Below are positions 55,572-64,000 of a stretch of DNA of 64,000 bases, piece after piece. The stretch is from the NCBI GenBank assembly GCA_963807085.1, contig CAWEBB010000011.1, forward strand, positions 62,001-126,000. The letters are read 5' to 3'. Positions within the stretch are counted from its first letter, which is position 1; each line of letters begins with the position of its first letter. The translations under genes and the position numbers were made by a program. The notes beneath the pieces were generated by a model, which was not told where the DNA came from, did not search any database, and worked only from the letters and a program-made list of their open reading frames with translations. Source of the stretch: JACKII01 sp963807085. GTDB taxonomy: Bacteria > Pseudomonadota > Alphaproteobacteria > Bin95.

Positions 55572-57479
55572 GCTCCTGCAGGGCGCGGCTTTGTCGATGG
55601 GAAGGTCGAACGGCTGCCGGATTGATCGGCGGGCCTGTCGTCCTTCGGTTCGGGTTTCGGCTCCGGTGCGGGCGGCGGAGCGGCGATCTTGATGGCTTCG
55701 CCGCGTATCAGCGCCTCGACGTTCTCGCGGGTGAGAGTTTCGTATTCCATCAAGCCGGTCGCGAGCCGGTGCAAGCCGTCCAAATTGGCCACAAGGATCG
55801 CACGGGCGCTCGAATTCGCCCTCCTCGACAAAGACGCGCGTTTCCTCGTCGATGAGAGCTGCGGTTGCATCCGACACGTTCTTGCGCTGGGCCACGGAAT
55901 GTCCCAGAAACACCTCTTCTTCGTTATCCGCAAAACGCAGCGGACCTAGCTTGTCGGAGTAGCCGAACTCCGTCACCATCCGGCGGCCTAAACTCGTCGC
56001 CTTCTTGATGTCGTCCGACGCGCCCGTGGTGATGAAATCCTTGCCGAACACCAACTCCTCCGCGACGCGCCCGCCAAACAGGCTGGCGATCAGGGCTTTC
56101 AGTTCGGTCATGGTTTTCGAGTAGGCATCCCGCTCCGGCAGGAACATGGTAACGCCCAGCGCCCGGCCGCGCGGTATGATTGTCACCTTGTGCAGCGGTT
56201 CATGACCCTTCGCCCTCAGCATGACGATGGCGTGACCGGCTTCGTGGTAGGCGGTGAGGGCGCGTTCGTGTTCGGCCATCACCATCGAACGGCGCTCGGC
56301 ACCCATCATTACCTTGTCTTTTGCGTCCTCGAAGTCACGCATCGCGACCGATTGGTGGTTGCGGCGGGCCGCCAACAGTGCCGCTTCGTTCACGATGTTC
56401 GCCAAGTCCGCGCCGGAAAACCCGGGCGTACCGCGGGCGATTGTCTTCGGGTCGACATCCGGTGCCGTCGGCACGTTCCGCATATGCACCTTCAGGATCT
56501 TTTCGCGCCCGACCACGTCCGGGTTCGGCACCACCACCTGGCGGTCGAACCGCCCGGGCCGCAGTAGCGCGGGGTCGAGGACGTCCGGCCGGTTCGTCGC
56601 CGCCACCAGAATGACGCCTTCGTTGGCCTCGAACCCATCCATTTCGACCAGAAGCTGGTTCAGGGTCTGCTCGCGCTCGTCGTTGCCGCCGCCGAGTCCC
56701 GCGCCGCGATGCCGGCCGACCGCGTCGATTTCGTCGATAAAGATGATGCAGGGTGCGTTCTTCTTGCCCTGTTCGAACATATCGCGCACGCGCGAAGCGC
56801 CGACGCCGACGAACATCTCGACAAAGTCGGAGCCAGAAATTGTGAAGAACGGCACGTTTGCTTCGCCGGCAATGGCACGCGCCAGCAGCGTCTTACCGGT
56901 GCCGGGCGGTCCGATAAGCAGAACGCCTTTCGGAATTTTGCCGCCCAGGCGCTGGAATTTCTGCGGGTCACGGAGGAACTCGACCACTTCCTCCAACTCC
57001 GTTTTTGCCTCGTCGATGCCCGCGACATCCTCGAACGTCACCCGGCCCTGGCGCTCGGTCAAAAGCTTGGCCTTGGACTTGCCGAAGCCCATGGCGCGCC
57101 CGCCGCCCGATTGCATCTGGCGCATGAAGAAAATCCACACGCCAATCAGCAGCAGCATCGGGAACCAGGAAATCAGAATGCTGAGCAGCGCGTTGTCTTC
57201 CGGCGGCGCGGCGTTCACGCGCACGCCGGTGTTTTTTGTTTCCTGCAGCAGGTCAGCGGTGTCGGGCACATAGGTGTAGAATTCGCGGCCGTCATTGAAC
57301 TGACCCGTGGCTTCCCGCCCCCGCAGTTCGATGTTGCGGACATTCTCCGCCTGCACCTGCGCGAGCAACTCGGAATAGGCGACTTCATTGGATTTCGAGG
57401 TGCCCATGGAACCCTGGAAGGCGTTGAACAACGCGACCAGCAGCACGAAAACCACCAACCAGATAACGATATTACGCAT
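55568..57479 (-). CDS. ftsH: ATP-dependent zinc metalloprotease FtsH, frameshifted in this sequence
   Basis: Membrane-anchored AAA protease. Two membrane helices at ~4-22 and ~100-118; Walker A GPPGTGKT at 190-197; Walker B CIIFIDEIDAVG at ~244-255; second region of homology ATNRPDVLDPALLRPGRFDR; protease site HEAGH at 412-416. After VFVEEGE (~555) an extra base in the AATT at 55813-55816 shifts the frame; SSARAILVANLDGLHRLATGL follows, then a Pro/Lys-rich tail. One base removed gives 636 residues. Taken unshifted, the frame runs on through folP, producing a false ftsH-folP fusion. FtsH is essential or nearly so in most bacteria, which favours sequence error. Confidence 0.95.
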
Positions 57480-57538
57480 GGATGTCCTTAACGTTGTGGC
57501 TCCTGGTCCGCACGGGAACCATAGGCCCATTACCCCTG

Positions 57539-58804
57539 CTATTGTCTTAAAATAGGAGCTTCCTGTGAAGGGGCAACCCGGAACAGGTCCGAATCCGTTC
57601 GATTGATGCGATTCCAGGTCAGCGCCGCCCGGAGCAGTTGGCCGCATCGGCCGTTCCAGCAATCGAATTCCGGGGCTGCCACCAGGGATTTGCCGCACCA
57701 AATGCCGAGCGACGATGCGGCCCATGCCGCCGGCAGATCGAGATGCAGACGCCGCGCGCCCGCCAGCCCGACCCGCGCCGCGCGCCACCCGCCCGACCGG
57801 GGTTCGGCACGCAGCCGCAGCCGGAAGCGGCCATCCCATTGGACCTCTGCGCCCGGCATTAATGGGGTTTCCTCGCGGATATGGCGGTAATCCCGCCCGA
57901 TCAGCCATTTTCCCGCAACGGGCCAGATCTTCACCCCGCCCAACTGCCCGCTAGCGTCGTCCGATCGAACAACCGCGGCAAAGTCGGCATGGCGAAGGCG
58001 TTGCTCACGCCCGGCCACGCCGAGTGCGGCCTTACGCAGAATATCGGCCGCCAGATCGGGCGGCAGACGGCGCAAGACCGCCGGCCTGAGCCACAGCTGG
58101 CCAGCGGGGCCGCGACAGGCAGCCAGCGTCCAGGCATCGCTCAGCAGCTGCTCCCTCTCCTGTCGCCAAAGGCCCGTGCGCCGGACAAGATCGGCGGCCT
58201 CGGCGCGGGCCTCCGCCCTCAGCAGCCGCCGCACGGCAACGCGCCGATAATGCCGGTCGCGGTTGGAAGGATCCTCGTGCCAGACCAGCCCCTCGGCCAT
58301 CAGATCCCGGCGCAGCGCGCGCGACGAGTGAGCCAGAAGCGGGCGCTCGATCCGAACATTTCCCGTGTGCCGCACCGCCGATATGCCGGCGAGCGAGGCG
58401 AGATTGCCGCTCGCCAGCAGCCGGAGCGCCGCGGTTTCGATCGCATCATCCGCGTGATGGCCCAACCACAAGCGGGCGATCCCGCGCGCCTCGCAATAGC
58501 CGAGGAGCGCCTGCAGCCGCGCCGCTCGCCACGCCCCTTGGTTTGGCGCTACCGGGCCGATCCGCAACTCGGCGAACGCGAAACCCCACCGATCGGAGAG
58601 GCAGGCTACATGCGCTCGTTCCTTCGCTGCCGCGGGGCGAGTACCGTGATCCACCGAAAGCACGACAACCCGGTCGGGATCGAACAGTTTGGCCGCTTCC
58701 GCCATAAGGGCAATGCTGTCCGCGCCGCCCGATGCCGCGATAGCCAACAGCGGCATCAGCCGCAGCGATTGGCGCGCCGGGTCTCTTCGATCCAGCCGCG
58801 CCAT
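57539..58804 (-). CDS. tilS: tRNA(Ile)-lysidine synthase
   Basis: Modifies C34 of tRNA-Ile(CAU) to lysidine. PP-loop AIAASGGADSIALM near residue 25, VVVLSVDHGTRPA, WLGHHADDAIETAALRL and HEDPSNRDRHYRRVAVR. 421 residues, including the C-terminal domain. It overlaps the 3' end of the small TPR-like gene by 49 bp and precedes ftsH by 59 bp. Confidence 0.94.
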   Translation of the reverse strand: MARLDRRDPARQSLRLMPLLAIAASGGADSIALMAEAAKLFDPDRVVVLSVDHGTRPAAAKERAHVACLSDRWGFAFAELRIGPVAPNQGAWRAARLQALLGYCEARGIARLWLGHHADDAIETAALRLLASGNLASLAGISAVRHTGNVRIERPLLAHSSRALRRDLMAEGLVWHEDPSNRDRHYRRVAVRRLLRAEARAEAADLVRRTGLWRQEREQLLSDAWTLAACRGPAGQLWLRPAVLRRLPPDLAADILRKAALGVAGREQRLRHADFAAVVRSDDASGQLGGVKIWPVAGKWLIGRDYRHIREETPLMPGAEVQWDGRFRLRLRAEPRSGGWRAARVGLAGARRLHLDLPAAWAASSLGIWCGKSLVAAPEFDCWNGRCGQLLRAALTWNRINRTDSDLFRVAPSQEAPILRQ

Positions 58805-59184
58805 AACAGCGGCATATCGGCCAACAATGGCTGCACGATCCCTGTATATTCGCAGGTTTTCGCGGGATCGCCGCTATTGCTGAGGGCCATGCTCGCCGCC
58901 ACGGCTGCCCGGATGGCGAGGTCGGGATCGTTCGATGCCTGGGTCACCTGCGCAAACAGCCCGGCCGCGCGCTCGAAATCCTTCACCGCAAACGCCGCCA
59001 CCCCCTGATCGAACAGGGCTGCGGGTTGCGACGAGCTTTCCCCGCTGTCTGCCCGCTGCAACGCCTCGGCGAATGCACCCTGCAACAACAGAGGGCGCAG
59101 GTCGCCGGTAGACGTTTGCGCGCCGGCCGGCCCTGTCAGGCAGATACCGGCCAGCAGCAAGGCGGCTAAGCTAGGACGACACAC
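58756..59184 (-). CDS. Small exported TPR-like protein in the YbgF/CpoB position
   Basis: About 142 residues. I start at the GTG 59182-59184, which begins a signal peptide (SLAALLLAGICLTGPAGAQ) and overlaps the pal 3' end; a TTG 18 nt upstream is possible. The mature part has one or two TPR-like helix pairs (LLLQGAFAEALQRADSG, ALFDQGVAAFAVKDFERAAGLFAQV). It lacks the N-terminal coiled coil of YbgF/CpoB and is half its size, yet it occupies the pal-ybgF-tilS position. Function unknown; coordination with Pal is only an inference from place. Confidence 0.7.
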   Translation of the reverse strand: MCRPSLAALLLAGICLTGPAGAQTSTGDLRPLLLQGAFAEALQRADSGESSSQPAALFDQGVAAFAVKDFERAAGLFAQVTQASNDPDLAIRAAVAASMALSNSGDPAKTCEYTGIVQPLLADMPLLWRGWIEETRRANRCG

Positions 59185-59671
59185 CGCCCTGCACCACAAC
59201 AACCGCGCGCCGGTTCTGCGCCCAGGCGGCTTCGTTAGACCCCATCACCGCCGGGCGCTCTTTGCCATAGGTGGTGGTCTCGATACGACTGCCACTTACA
59301 CCCAGGCTTTCCAGGGCCACCCTCACAGAATGAGAACGCCGGGCGCCCAGCGCCAGGTTATAGTCGCGGGTGCCGCGTTCGTCGGTATGCCCTTCGATCA
59401 GGATCATGGCATTCGGATTGGATAGCATCCATTGGGCCCACTGCTGGACCTGAGCCCGCGCTTCCGGAGTCAGCGTATACTGATCAAAGCCGAAGAAAAC
59501 GCGGTCGGAACTGGTAACCTGCTCCAGGTTGGCCTGGGTGCCGGGCGTCGTGGTGGTGGCCATATTGTCGGCGCCACTGGCGGAAGCCGCCGACGAACCG
59601 CCGGCATTTTCGCCGGTCGAGCTACAGGCGGCGGCCAACAGCCCAAGCGCAACGAAAACAATGAAACGCAT
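59171..59671 (-). CDS. pal: Peptidoglycan-associated lipoprotein
   Basis: Outer-membrane lipoprotein of the Tol-Pal system. Lipobox GLLAAAC, a Ser/Gly/Ala-rich linker, then the OmpA-like domain: VFFGFDQYTLTPEARAQVQ, MILIEGHTDERGTRDYNLALG (peptidoglycan-binding Asp and Arg), and NRRAVVVV. 166 residues. tolB, normally immediately upstream, is not there; an ABC transporter operon takes its place. Confidence 0.96.
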   Translation of the reverse strand: MRFIVFVALGLLAAACSSTGENAGGSSAASASGADNMATTTTPGTQANLEQVTSSDRVFFGFDQYTLTPEARAQVQQWAQWMLSNPNAMILIEGHTDERGTRDYNLALGARRSHSVRVALESLGVSGSRIETTTYGKERPAVMGSNEAAWAQNRRAVVVVQGGVSS

Positions 59672-59824
59672 AGTAACCTCCTTCAGGGCACCAAGAATTG
59701 ATCAACATGATAACACTCATTACACCGATTTGGGTGCGTCCGGCTATCAACGATTGACGCACCCTGCTCCCTATCAGCGTCAAATCCAACTACAAGCTTC
59801 TACCGGCCGTTTGTGTATTTTTTC

Positions 59825-61033
59825 TTAACCATGTTTATAGGGGTCAGCCGCATCTCTCAAGCCATCACCCAGAAAGTTGAATGCCAGGATGGTCAGGATG
59901 ACGGGCACGACCGGCAGCATCAACCACGGATAAAGCGCCACCACGTTGATGTTCTGGGCTTCGACCAGCAGCACACCCCAACTCGTGATTGGCGGCCGAA
60001 GGCCGAGCCCGAGAAAACTCAAGGCCGTCTCGCCCAGGATCATGTTGGGGATCGACAAGGTCGCAGAGGCGATCAGATGGCTCATGAAGTTCGGCACCAG
60101 ATGCCGCCCGATCACCCGTGACGGCTTCGCGCCCATCAAGACCGCCGCGGTCGTAAAGTCCTCTTCCCGCAGCGACAGCAGTTTGGAGCGGACGGCGCGC
60201 GCCAACCCCGTCCAGTCCAGCAGGCCCAGGATAATCGTTATGCCGAAATAGATCAGGATCGGGCTCCAGGTCACCGGCAGCGCCGCCGAAAGCGCCATCC
60301 AAAGCGGCAATTCGGGAAATGAGCGGATGATCTCGATCAGGCGCTGGGAAATATTGTCGACCCAACCGCCATAATACCCGGCCAGCCCGCCCACCACGAT
60401 GCCGATGGCAAAGGAAATGATGATGCCGAACAGGCCCACCGTCAGCGATATGCGCGCGCCATAAATGATGCGCGAGAGCACGTCGCGGCCCAACCTATCC
60501 GTTCCCAACAGGAACAGATTGCCGTCCACCGCCGGGCAGAACAGATGGAAATTGCCCCGGACCAAACCGAAATAGCGGTAGGTGTCACCGAAGCAAAAGA
60601 ATCGGATCGGCTGGGGCTCCGTACGGTCTTCCTCGTGCTCCCACTCGAATTTGACCAGGTCGAATTTGCTGTTCGTGGCATAGACAAACGGCCCGACGAA
60701 CGCGCCTTCGTGGAACAGGTGCACGGACTGCGGCGGATGAAACAGCGCCCCGCTGTGGCGCGTGTCGAGCGCATAAGGTGCCAGTATCTCGCTTACCAGA
60801 ATCGAGCCGTAGAGCAGCAGCAGGAAGATTCCCGACCAGACGGCCAGGCGGTGGCGCTTCAGCTTCCACCACATCAACTGCCATTGGGTGGCGAGAAAGT
60901 ACTTTTCCTGCTCCGGCGAAACCTTTTCGACGGAATAGGGGTCGAAGGGCGCGTTCGATACCGTGTGTTCCAGCGGTGGCGGCTCCGGCCAAGGCGCCCG
61001 AGGCTCTTGGGAGGGCTTGCGTCCTTCGGCCAT
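59825..61033 (-). CDS. Peptide-type ABC transporter permease (OppC/DppC family)
   Basis: 402 residues. A cytoplasmic N-terminus, one membrane helix (AVWSGIFLLLLYGSILVSEIL), then a periplasmic insert of about 90 residues (to LFLLGTDRLGRDVLSRI), then the permease core with the ABC loop GAKPSRVIGRHLVPNF and five further helices. The large insert is a known feature of one alphaproteobacterial subgroup. It starts 3 bp after the OppB-type gene. Confidence 0.92.
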   Translation of the reverse strand: MAEGRKPSQEPRAPWPEPPPLEHTVSNAPFDPYSVEKVSPEQEKYFLATQWQLMWWKLKRHRLAVWSGIFLLLLYGSILVSEILAPYALDTRHSGALFHPPQSVHLFHEGAFVGPFVYATNSKFDLVKFEWEHEEDRTEPQPIRFFCFGDTYRYFGLVRGNFHLFCPAVDGNLFLLGTDRLGRDVLSRIIYGARISLTVGLFGIIISFAIGIVVGGLAGYYGGWVDNISQRLIEIIRSFPELPLWMALSAALPVTWSPILIYFGITIILGLLDWTGLARAVRSKLLSLREEDFTTAAVLMGAKPSRVIGRHLVPNFMSHLIASATLSIPNMILGETALSFLGLGLRPPITSWGVLLVEAQNINVVALYPWLMLPVVPVILTILAFNFLGDGLRDAADPYKHG

Positions 61034-61036
61034 CGC

Positions 61037-62035
61037 TTATTGCTCGGTTCCGGCGCCGAGCCGGATGCGAGGATCGAGCACCGCCAGCGCCAGATCCGAC
61101 AACAAAACGCCGACAACGGTCAACACCGCGAGGAACATCAGGAACGATCCGGCCAGATACATGTCCTGGGCGCGCAGTGCCTGCACCAGCATCGGGCCCG
61201 TGGTCGGCAGCGAGAGCACGAGCGAGACGATGGCGGCACCACTCACCACCTGCGGCAACAGGTTGCCGATGTCGGCGATGAAGGGGTTCAGGGCGAGGCG
61301 CAGCGGGTATTTCGTTAATACCTTCAGCGGGGAGAGGCCCTTGGCCCGGGCGGTGACGACATATTGTTTTTGCAGTTCGTCCAGCAGGTTCGCCCGCAAG
61401 CGGCGAATCATGGCGGCCGTGCCCGACGTGCCGATCACGATAACCGGCACCCACAAATGCTCCAGCACGCTGAGGAACTTGCCCCAACTCATCGGTTGTT
61501 CCAGGTATTTCGGGTCCATCAAACCGCCGATGGACGTGCCGAACCAGACCTTCCCCAGATAGAGCAGCACCAACGCCAACAGAAAATTCGGCGTAGCCAG
61601 GCCCAGAAAGCCGATCAGGGTCAAGCCGTGATCGCCAAAGCTGTACTGGTGGGTCGCGGAATAGATGCCGATGGGAAAGGCGACCACCCAGGTGAAGATG
61701 ATGGTGGAAAAAGAGAGCAAGAAGCTGAGGTAGAGCCGGTCGCCGACCACCTCGCTTACCGGCAGGTCGTATTCGAACGAGTAGCCAAAGTCGCCGGTCA
61801 GCATGCCGCCGAACCAAAGCAGGTATTGCTCCCAATAGGGCTTGTCGAGCCCATATTGGTGGCGCAAGAACTCGATCTTGCCCTGATCGACTTGCTCACC
61901 CTGCGACTGCAATTCGGCAATATAGGTGGTGAGATAATCGCCGGGCGGAAGCTGGATGATGACGAACACCAGCATGCTGATCGCCACCAATGTCGGGATC
62001 ATGACCATGATCCGACGGACGCTATAGGTCAGCAT
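61037..62035 (-). CDS. Peptide-type ABC transporter permease (OppB/DppB family)
   Basis: 332 residues, six helices: the first at ~8-28 (RIMVMIPTLVAISMLVFVIIQ), then the OppB_N region with QYGLDKPYWEQYLLW, and the ABC loop VTARAKGLSPLKVLTKYPLR. It forms the transmembrane channel with the OppC-type subunit. It lies 60 bp after the binding-protein gene. Confidence 0.93.
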   Translation of the reverse strand: MLTYSVRRIMVMIPTLVAISMLVFVIIQLPPGDYLTTYIAELQSQGEQVDQGKIEFLRHQYGLDKPYWEQYLLWFGGMLTGDFGYSFEYDLPVSEVVGDRLYLSFLLSFSTIIFTWVVAFPIGIYSATHQYSFGDHGLTLIGFLGLATPNFLLALVLLYLGKVWFGTSIGGLMDPKYLEQPMSWGKFLSVLEHLWVPVIVIGTSGTAAMIRRLRANLLDELQKQYVVTARAKGLSPLKVLTKYPLRLALNPFIADIGNLLPQVVSGAAIVSLVLSLPTTGPMLVQALRAQDMYLAGSFLMFLAVLTVVGVLLSDLALAVLDPRIRLGAGTEQ

Positions 62036-62095
62036 TGGCCCGTCTCTCCCTCGGCCGCGGTGCTTGAGCGGAAGGTGCTTGAGCGGAAATGGCGC

Positions 62096-63979
62096 CTACC
62101 TGCTCGCCTTGCGGTCCAGCCAAAACCGCTCGGGCCGGTACACGCCGAAATGCGCGCCGGGGTCCCAGTTATAGAAGCCTTCTTCCGGCACGTTCCGCAG
62201 CCGCTCGTTCACGACAACCGGTTGCAACACCCCGGAGACCAAGCCGATCGTATAGACCTGACCGGTCCAGATATTGAGCATTTCCTCCCAGATTTCTTGC
62301 CGCCGCTCCTGGTCCTGTGCAACCCGCCATTCTTCATACAACTCATAAAGTTTCGTGGGCTTTTCCATGTCGATGGGCGTGCCGGCCTGTCCCTTGGTCT
62401 CCCGATACTGTCCCCAGCGCGGCCACTGGAGTTGTTGCTGGCTGGTCGGCGCAAGCTCCGCCGGCGACATGAGAGCGGTGGCGAGGCCGTTCTCCAGCCC
62501 GAACCAAATCGACATCTGCGTCTGCCCTGCAAACACCCGGTTGCGCAGCACCTCGCGCTGCAGCGGTTTGGAATAGAGCTTGATGCCGGCTTTCCGCCAG
62601 GTCCGCGTGATCATTTCCAGCACGTCGGTCTCTTCGGTACTCTCGCCTGCTGTCTCTATGATGATTTCCAATGGCCGGCCATCGGGCAACCGGCGTATGC
62701 CGTCTGCCCCACGCTCGAGGCCGAGTTCGTCCAAAAGCGCGTTGGCCTGCTCCAGATCGAACTGGGTCCAGCGCAGATCACGCTCGGGGTTGTAGAGGGG
62801 GCTGTCGGGCAGCATGGTATTGCCGGCCGGCAGCGCGAACCCGTAAAAGATGACCTGATTGATCTCCTCCCGATCGATGGCCAGCGACATCGCCCGGCGG
62901 AAACGCACGTCCCGGAACAGGTTGCGCCACGCCTCATCCTGGTAGTTCATGTTGGGATAGAGTGCCAGATGCGCGCCCTTGCCGGTACGCCAAAGCAGTG
63001 TCTCGAAATTATACTGCTCCTCGTTCTGCTTCAGGAAGGAAATGTTCGAGAACACCAGGTATCGGGCCTGCAGATCACTCTCGCCGCTGCCGGCTTTCGC
63101 CGGGATCAACTGAGCGGCCGAGAGGCTCATGATGACCTCGTCGATATAGGGCAACTGGCGCCCTTCCTCATCGACGCGGTGATAGAACGGATTGCGCTTG
63201 AAAACGAACCGCTCGGCGGGCGCGTCGGTCGTGTTCATCCATGGCTCCAGGGTGGGCAAGTCCGGATTGTCGTTTTTGTACTGATTGTCCATGCGGTTAT
63301 GCAGGGCAGCCCAGTTCCGGCGCTGGGATTCAGCCACCATCGCCGCCATTTCATCCTTGTCCTGATAGCGTTCGTGGAACTGCTTCAGGTAATGGGACGG
63401 CGCATAAATATACAATGGCCGGGCGCCCGCCAGAGCCGGCAAGAACGAAGGATTGGGCGCTTCCCAAGTATAGCGGACCGTCTGGTCGTCAAGAAATTCG
63501 ACCACCGGCGGCTTACCGTCGACCAGCATCTCGATCGGCGGGCCGGTGGGCGAAAGGTCGGCGTTGTTAGCCATATCCTCCCACCAGTAGCGGAAGTTTT
63601 CCGTGGTGAACGGCGCGCCATCGGACCAGCGGTGCCCCGGCCGCAGCTTCAGCGTGAAGATGCGGCCTTCCTCGACCGTGTAGCTCTCCAGAATATCGGC
63701 ACGCAGGTCCAGCTTGAGGTCATAACCCACCAGCCGGGCATAACCATAGACCACCATCTGACGGACATCCTTGGCGCTCGCCATCAAAACGTCGATCTTG
63801 CCGCCCTGGCGCCCGGGTGTCAGGGCACCATCGAATGTCTCGACCGCCGGGTTCTTCGGCACACGCTCGGCTACGGGCGGCAGTTCACCGGCCGTTACGG
63901 CACCTTGATAATAAGGTGTTTCCTGATATGTCGCCGCCGACAATACCAGCCAGGCCATCAACCCCAAGACGATCCGCAT
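62096..63979 (-). CDS. Family 5 extracellular solute-binding protein of a peptide-type ABC transporter
   Basis: 627 residues with a signal peptide (LGLMAWLVLSAAT). Family 5 hallmarks: RADILESYTVEEGRIFTLKLRPGHRWSDG, then VRFRRAMSLAIDREEINQ. The ligand is not predictable; relatives bind oligopeptides, sugars or cell-wall peptides. No ATPase gene is seen after the permeases, so it is either upstream beyond the window or shared with another transporter. 21 bp of sequence remain beyond its start. Confidence 0.9.
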   Translation of the reverse strand: MRIVLGLMAWLVLSAATYQETPYYQGAVTAGELPPVAERVPKNPAVETFDGALTPGRQGGKIDVLMASAKDVRQMVVYGYARLVGYDLKLDLRADILESYTVEEGRIFTLKLRPGHRWSDGAPFTTENFRYWWEDMANNADLSPTGPPIEMLVDGKPPVVEFLDDQTVRYTWEAPNPSFLPALAGARPLYIYAPSHYLKQFHERYQDKDEMAAMVAESQRRNWAALHNRMDNQYKNDNPDLPTLEPWMNTTDAPAERFVFKRNPFYHRVDEEGRQLPYIDEVIMSLSAAQLIPAKAGSGESDLQARYLVFSNISFLKQNEEQYNFETLLWRTGKGAHLALYPNMNYQDEAWRNLFRDVRFRRAMSLAIDREEINQVIFYGFALPAGNTMLPDSPLYNPERDLRWTQFDLEQANALLDELGLERGADGIRRLPDGRPLEIIIETAGESTEETDVLEMITRTWRKAGIKLYSKPLQREVLRNRVFAGQTQMSIWFGLENGLATALMSPAELAPTSQQQLQWPRWGQYRETKGQAGTPIDMEKPTKLYELYEEWRVAQDQERRQEIWEEMLNIWTGQVYTIGLVSGVLQPVVVNERLRNVPEEGFYNWDPGAHFGVYRPERFWLDRKASR

Positions 63980-64000
63980 GCTCCGTTCCTCCCAGACAAG

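Noticed and set aside
2343..57479. Programmed frameshifting or an altered genetic code as the general explanation of broken genes
   Set aside because: No shared slippery sequence or downstream structure is visible at the breaks, the direction varies (+1 and -1), and many long genes in the same window need no shift.
54507..57908. A single 1133-codon open frame that would encode an FtsH-DHPS fusion
   Set aside because: The first 143 codons are antisense of tilS, and the join between ftsH and folP passes through about 80 non-FtsH-like residues created by the +1 shift near 55814. The proper FtsH end lies in the other frame and stops at 55568.

Overview
The window looks like chromosome of a GC-rich alphaproteobacterium, probably of the Rhodospirillales type. 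The signs are the alphaproteobacterial gene orders rnd-kdsD-lptC-lptA-lptB-rpoN, glyA-nrdR-ribD-ribE-ribB(A)-ribH-nusB-thiL and tilS-ftsH-folP-glmM, a divergent pckA/rapZ pair, an IalB-family protein, a RibBX-type riboflavin protein and an MCE/Mla lipid transporter. I cannot name the genus from sequence alone.

Layout. 1-542: start of a family 4 uracil-DNA glycosylase. 566-2214: an intact IS1380-family element. 2.3-6.5 kb: etfQO, a TPR lipoprotein-like secreted protein and ispE. 6.6-9.7 kb: an M20 amidohydrolase and an unusual secreted vWA-like/beta-sandwich protein. 9.8-14.2 kb: pckA, rapZ and an FMN-dependent alpha-hydroxyacid oxidase. 14.2-19.2 kb: ialB, recA with LexA-type sites, alaS. 19.2-25.9 kb: the riboflavin/nusB/thiL/nrdR/glyA block. 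26.1-29.3 kb: a D-2-hydroxyacid dehydrogenase, a DUF192 protein, a TauD-like dioxygenase and a GNAT acetyltransferase. 29.6-33.7 kb: a SitABCD/TroABCD-type metal ABC transporter behind a 24-bp perfect palindrome. 33.7-37.2 kb: a Pta-AckA open frame behind an FNR/FixK-like box, then a zinc alcohol dehydrogenase. 37.2-41.7 kb: accessory genes (a REP-like element, a polytopic membrane protein, an MFS exporter, a second dioxygenase and a relic of its duplicate). 41.9-47.5 kb: rpoN, LPS transport and KDO synthesis genes, RNase D and tRNA-Leu. 47.6-53 kb: an MTHFS-family protein, the Mla operon and thiD. 53-59.7 kb: glmM, folP, ftsH, tilS, a small TPR-like protein and pal. 59.8-64 kb: a peptide-type ABC transporter (two permeases and a binding protein).

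The most striking property is that at least 13 well-conserved genes, including essential ones (recA, ftsH, nrdR, ribE, thiL, lptA), are broken by single-base indels, mostly +1. The protein sequence stays family-like on both sides of each break. sitB and sitC alone carry about a dozen within 1.4 kb, while their neighbours sitA and sitD are clean. This pattern fits uncorrected sequencing or assembly indels much better than gene decay, so I annotate these genes as single CDS features spanning the shift. Apparent fusions and one in-frame stop (lptC) must be read with this in mind.

Biologically, the more interesting points are: the operator and the DtxR-like tail domain of the metal transporter; FNR-type control of acetate metabolism; a RibB protein whose GTP cyclohydrolase II half lacks its zinc cysteines; absence of PTS-Ntr genes at both places where alphaproteobacteria usually keep them; a pal gene detached from tolB; a relic of a duplicated dioxygenase gene; and a secreted vWA-like protein with three related beta-sandwich units. 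I found no CRISPR array, prophage, toxin or defence island.
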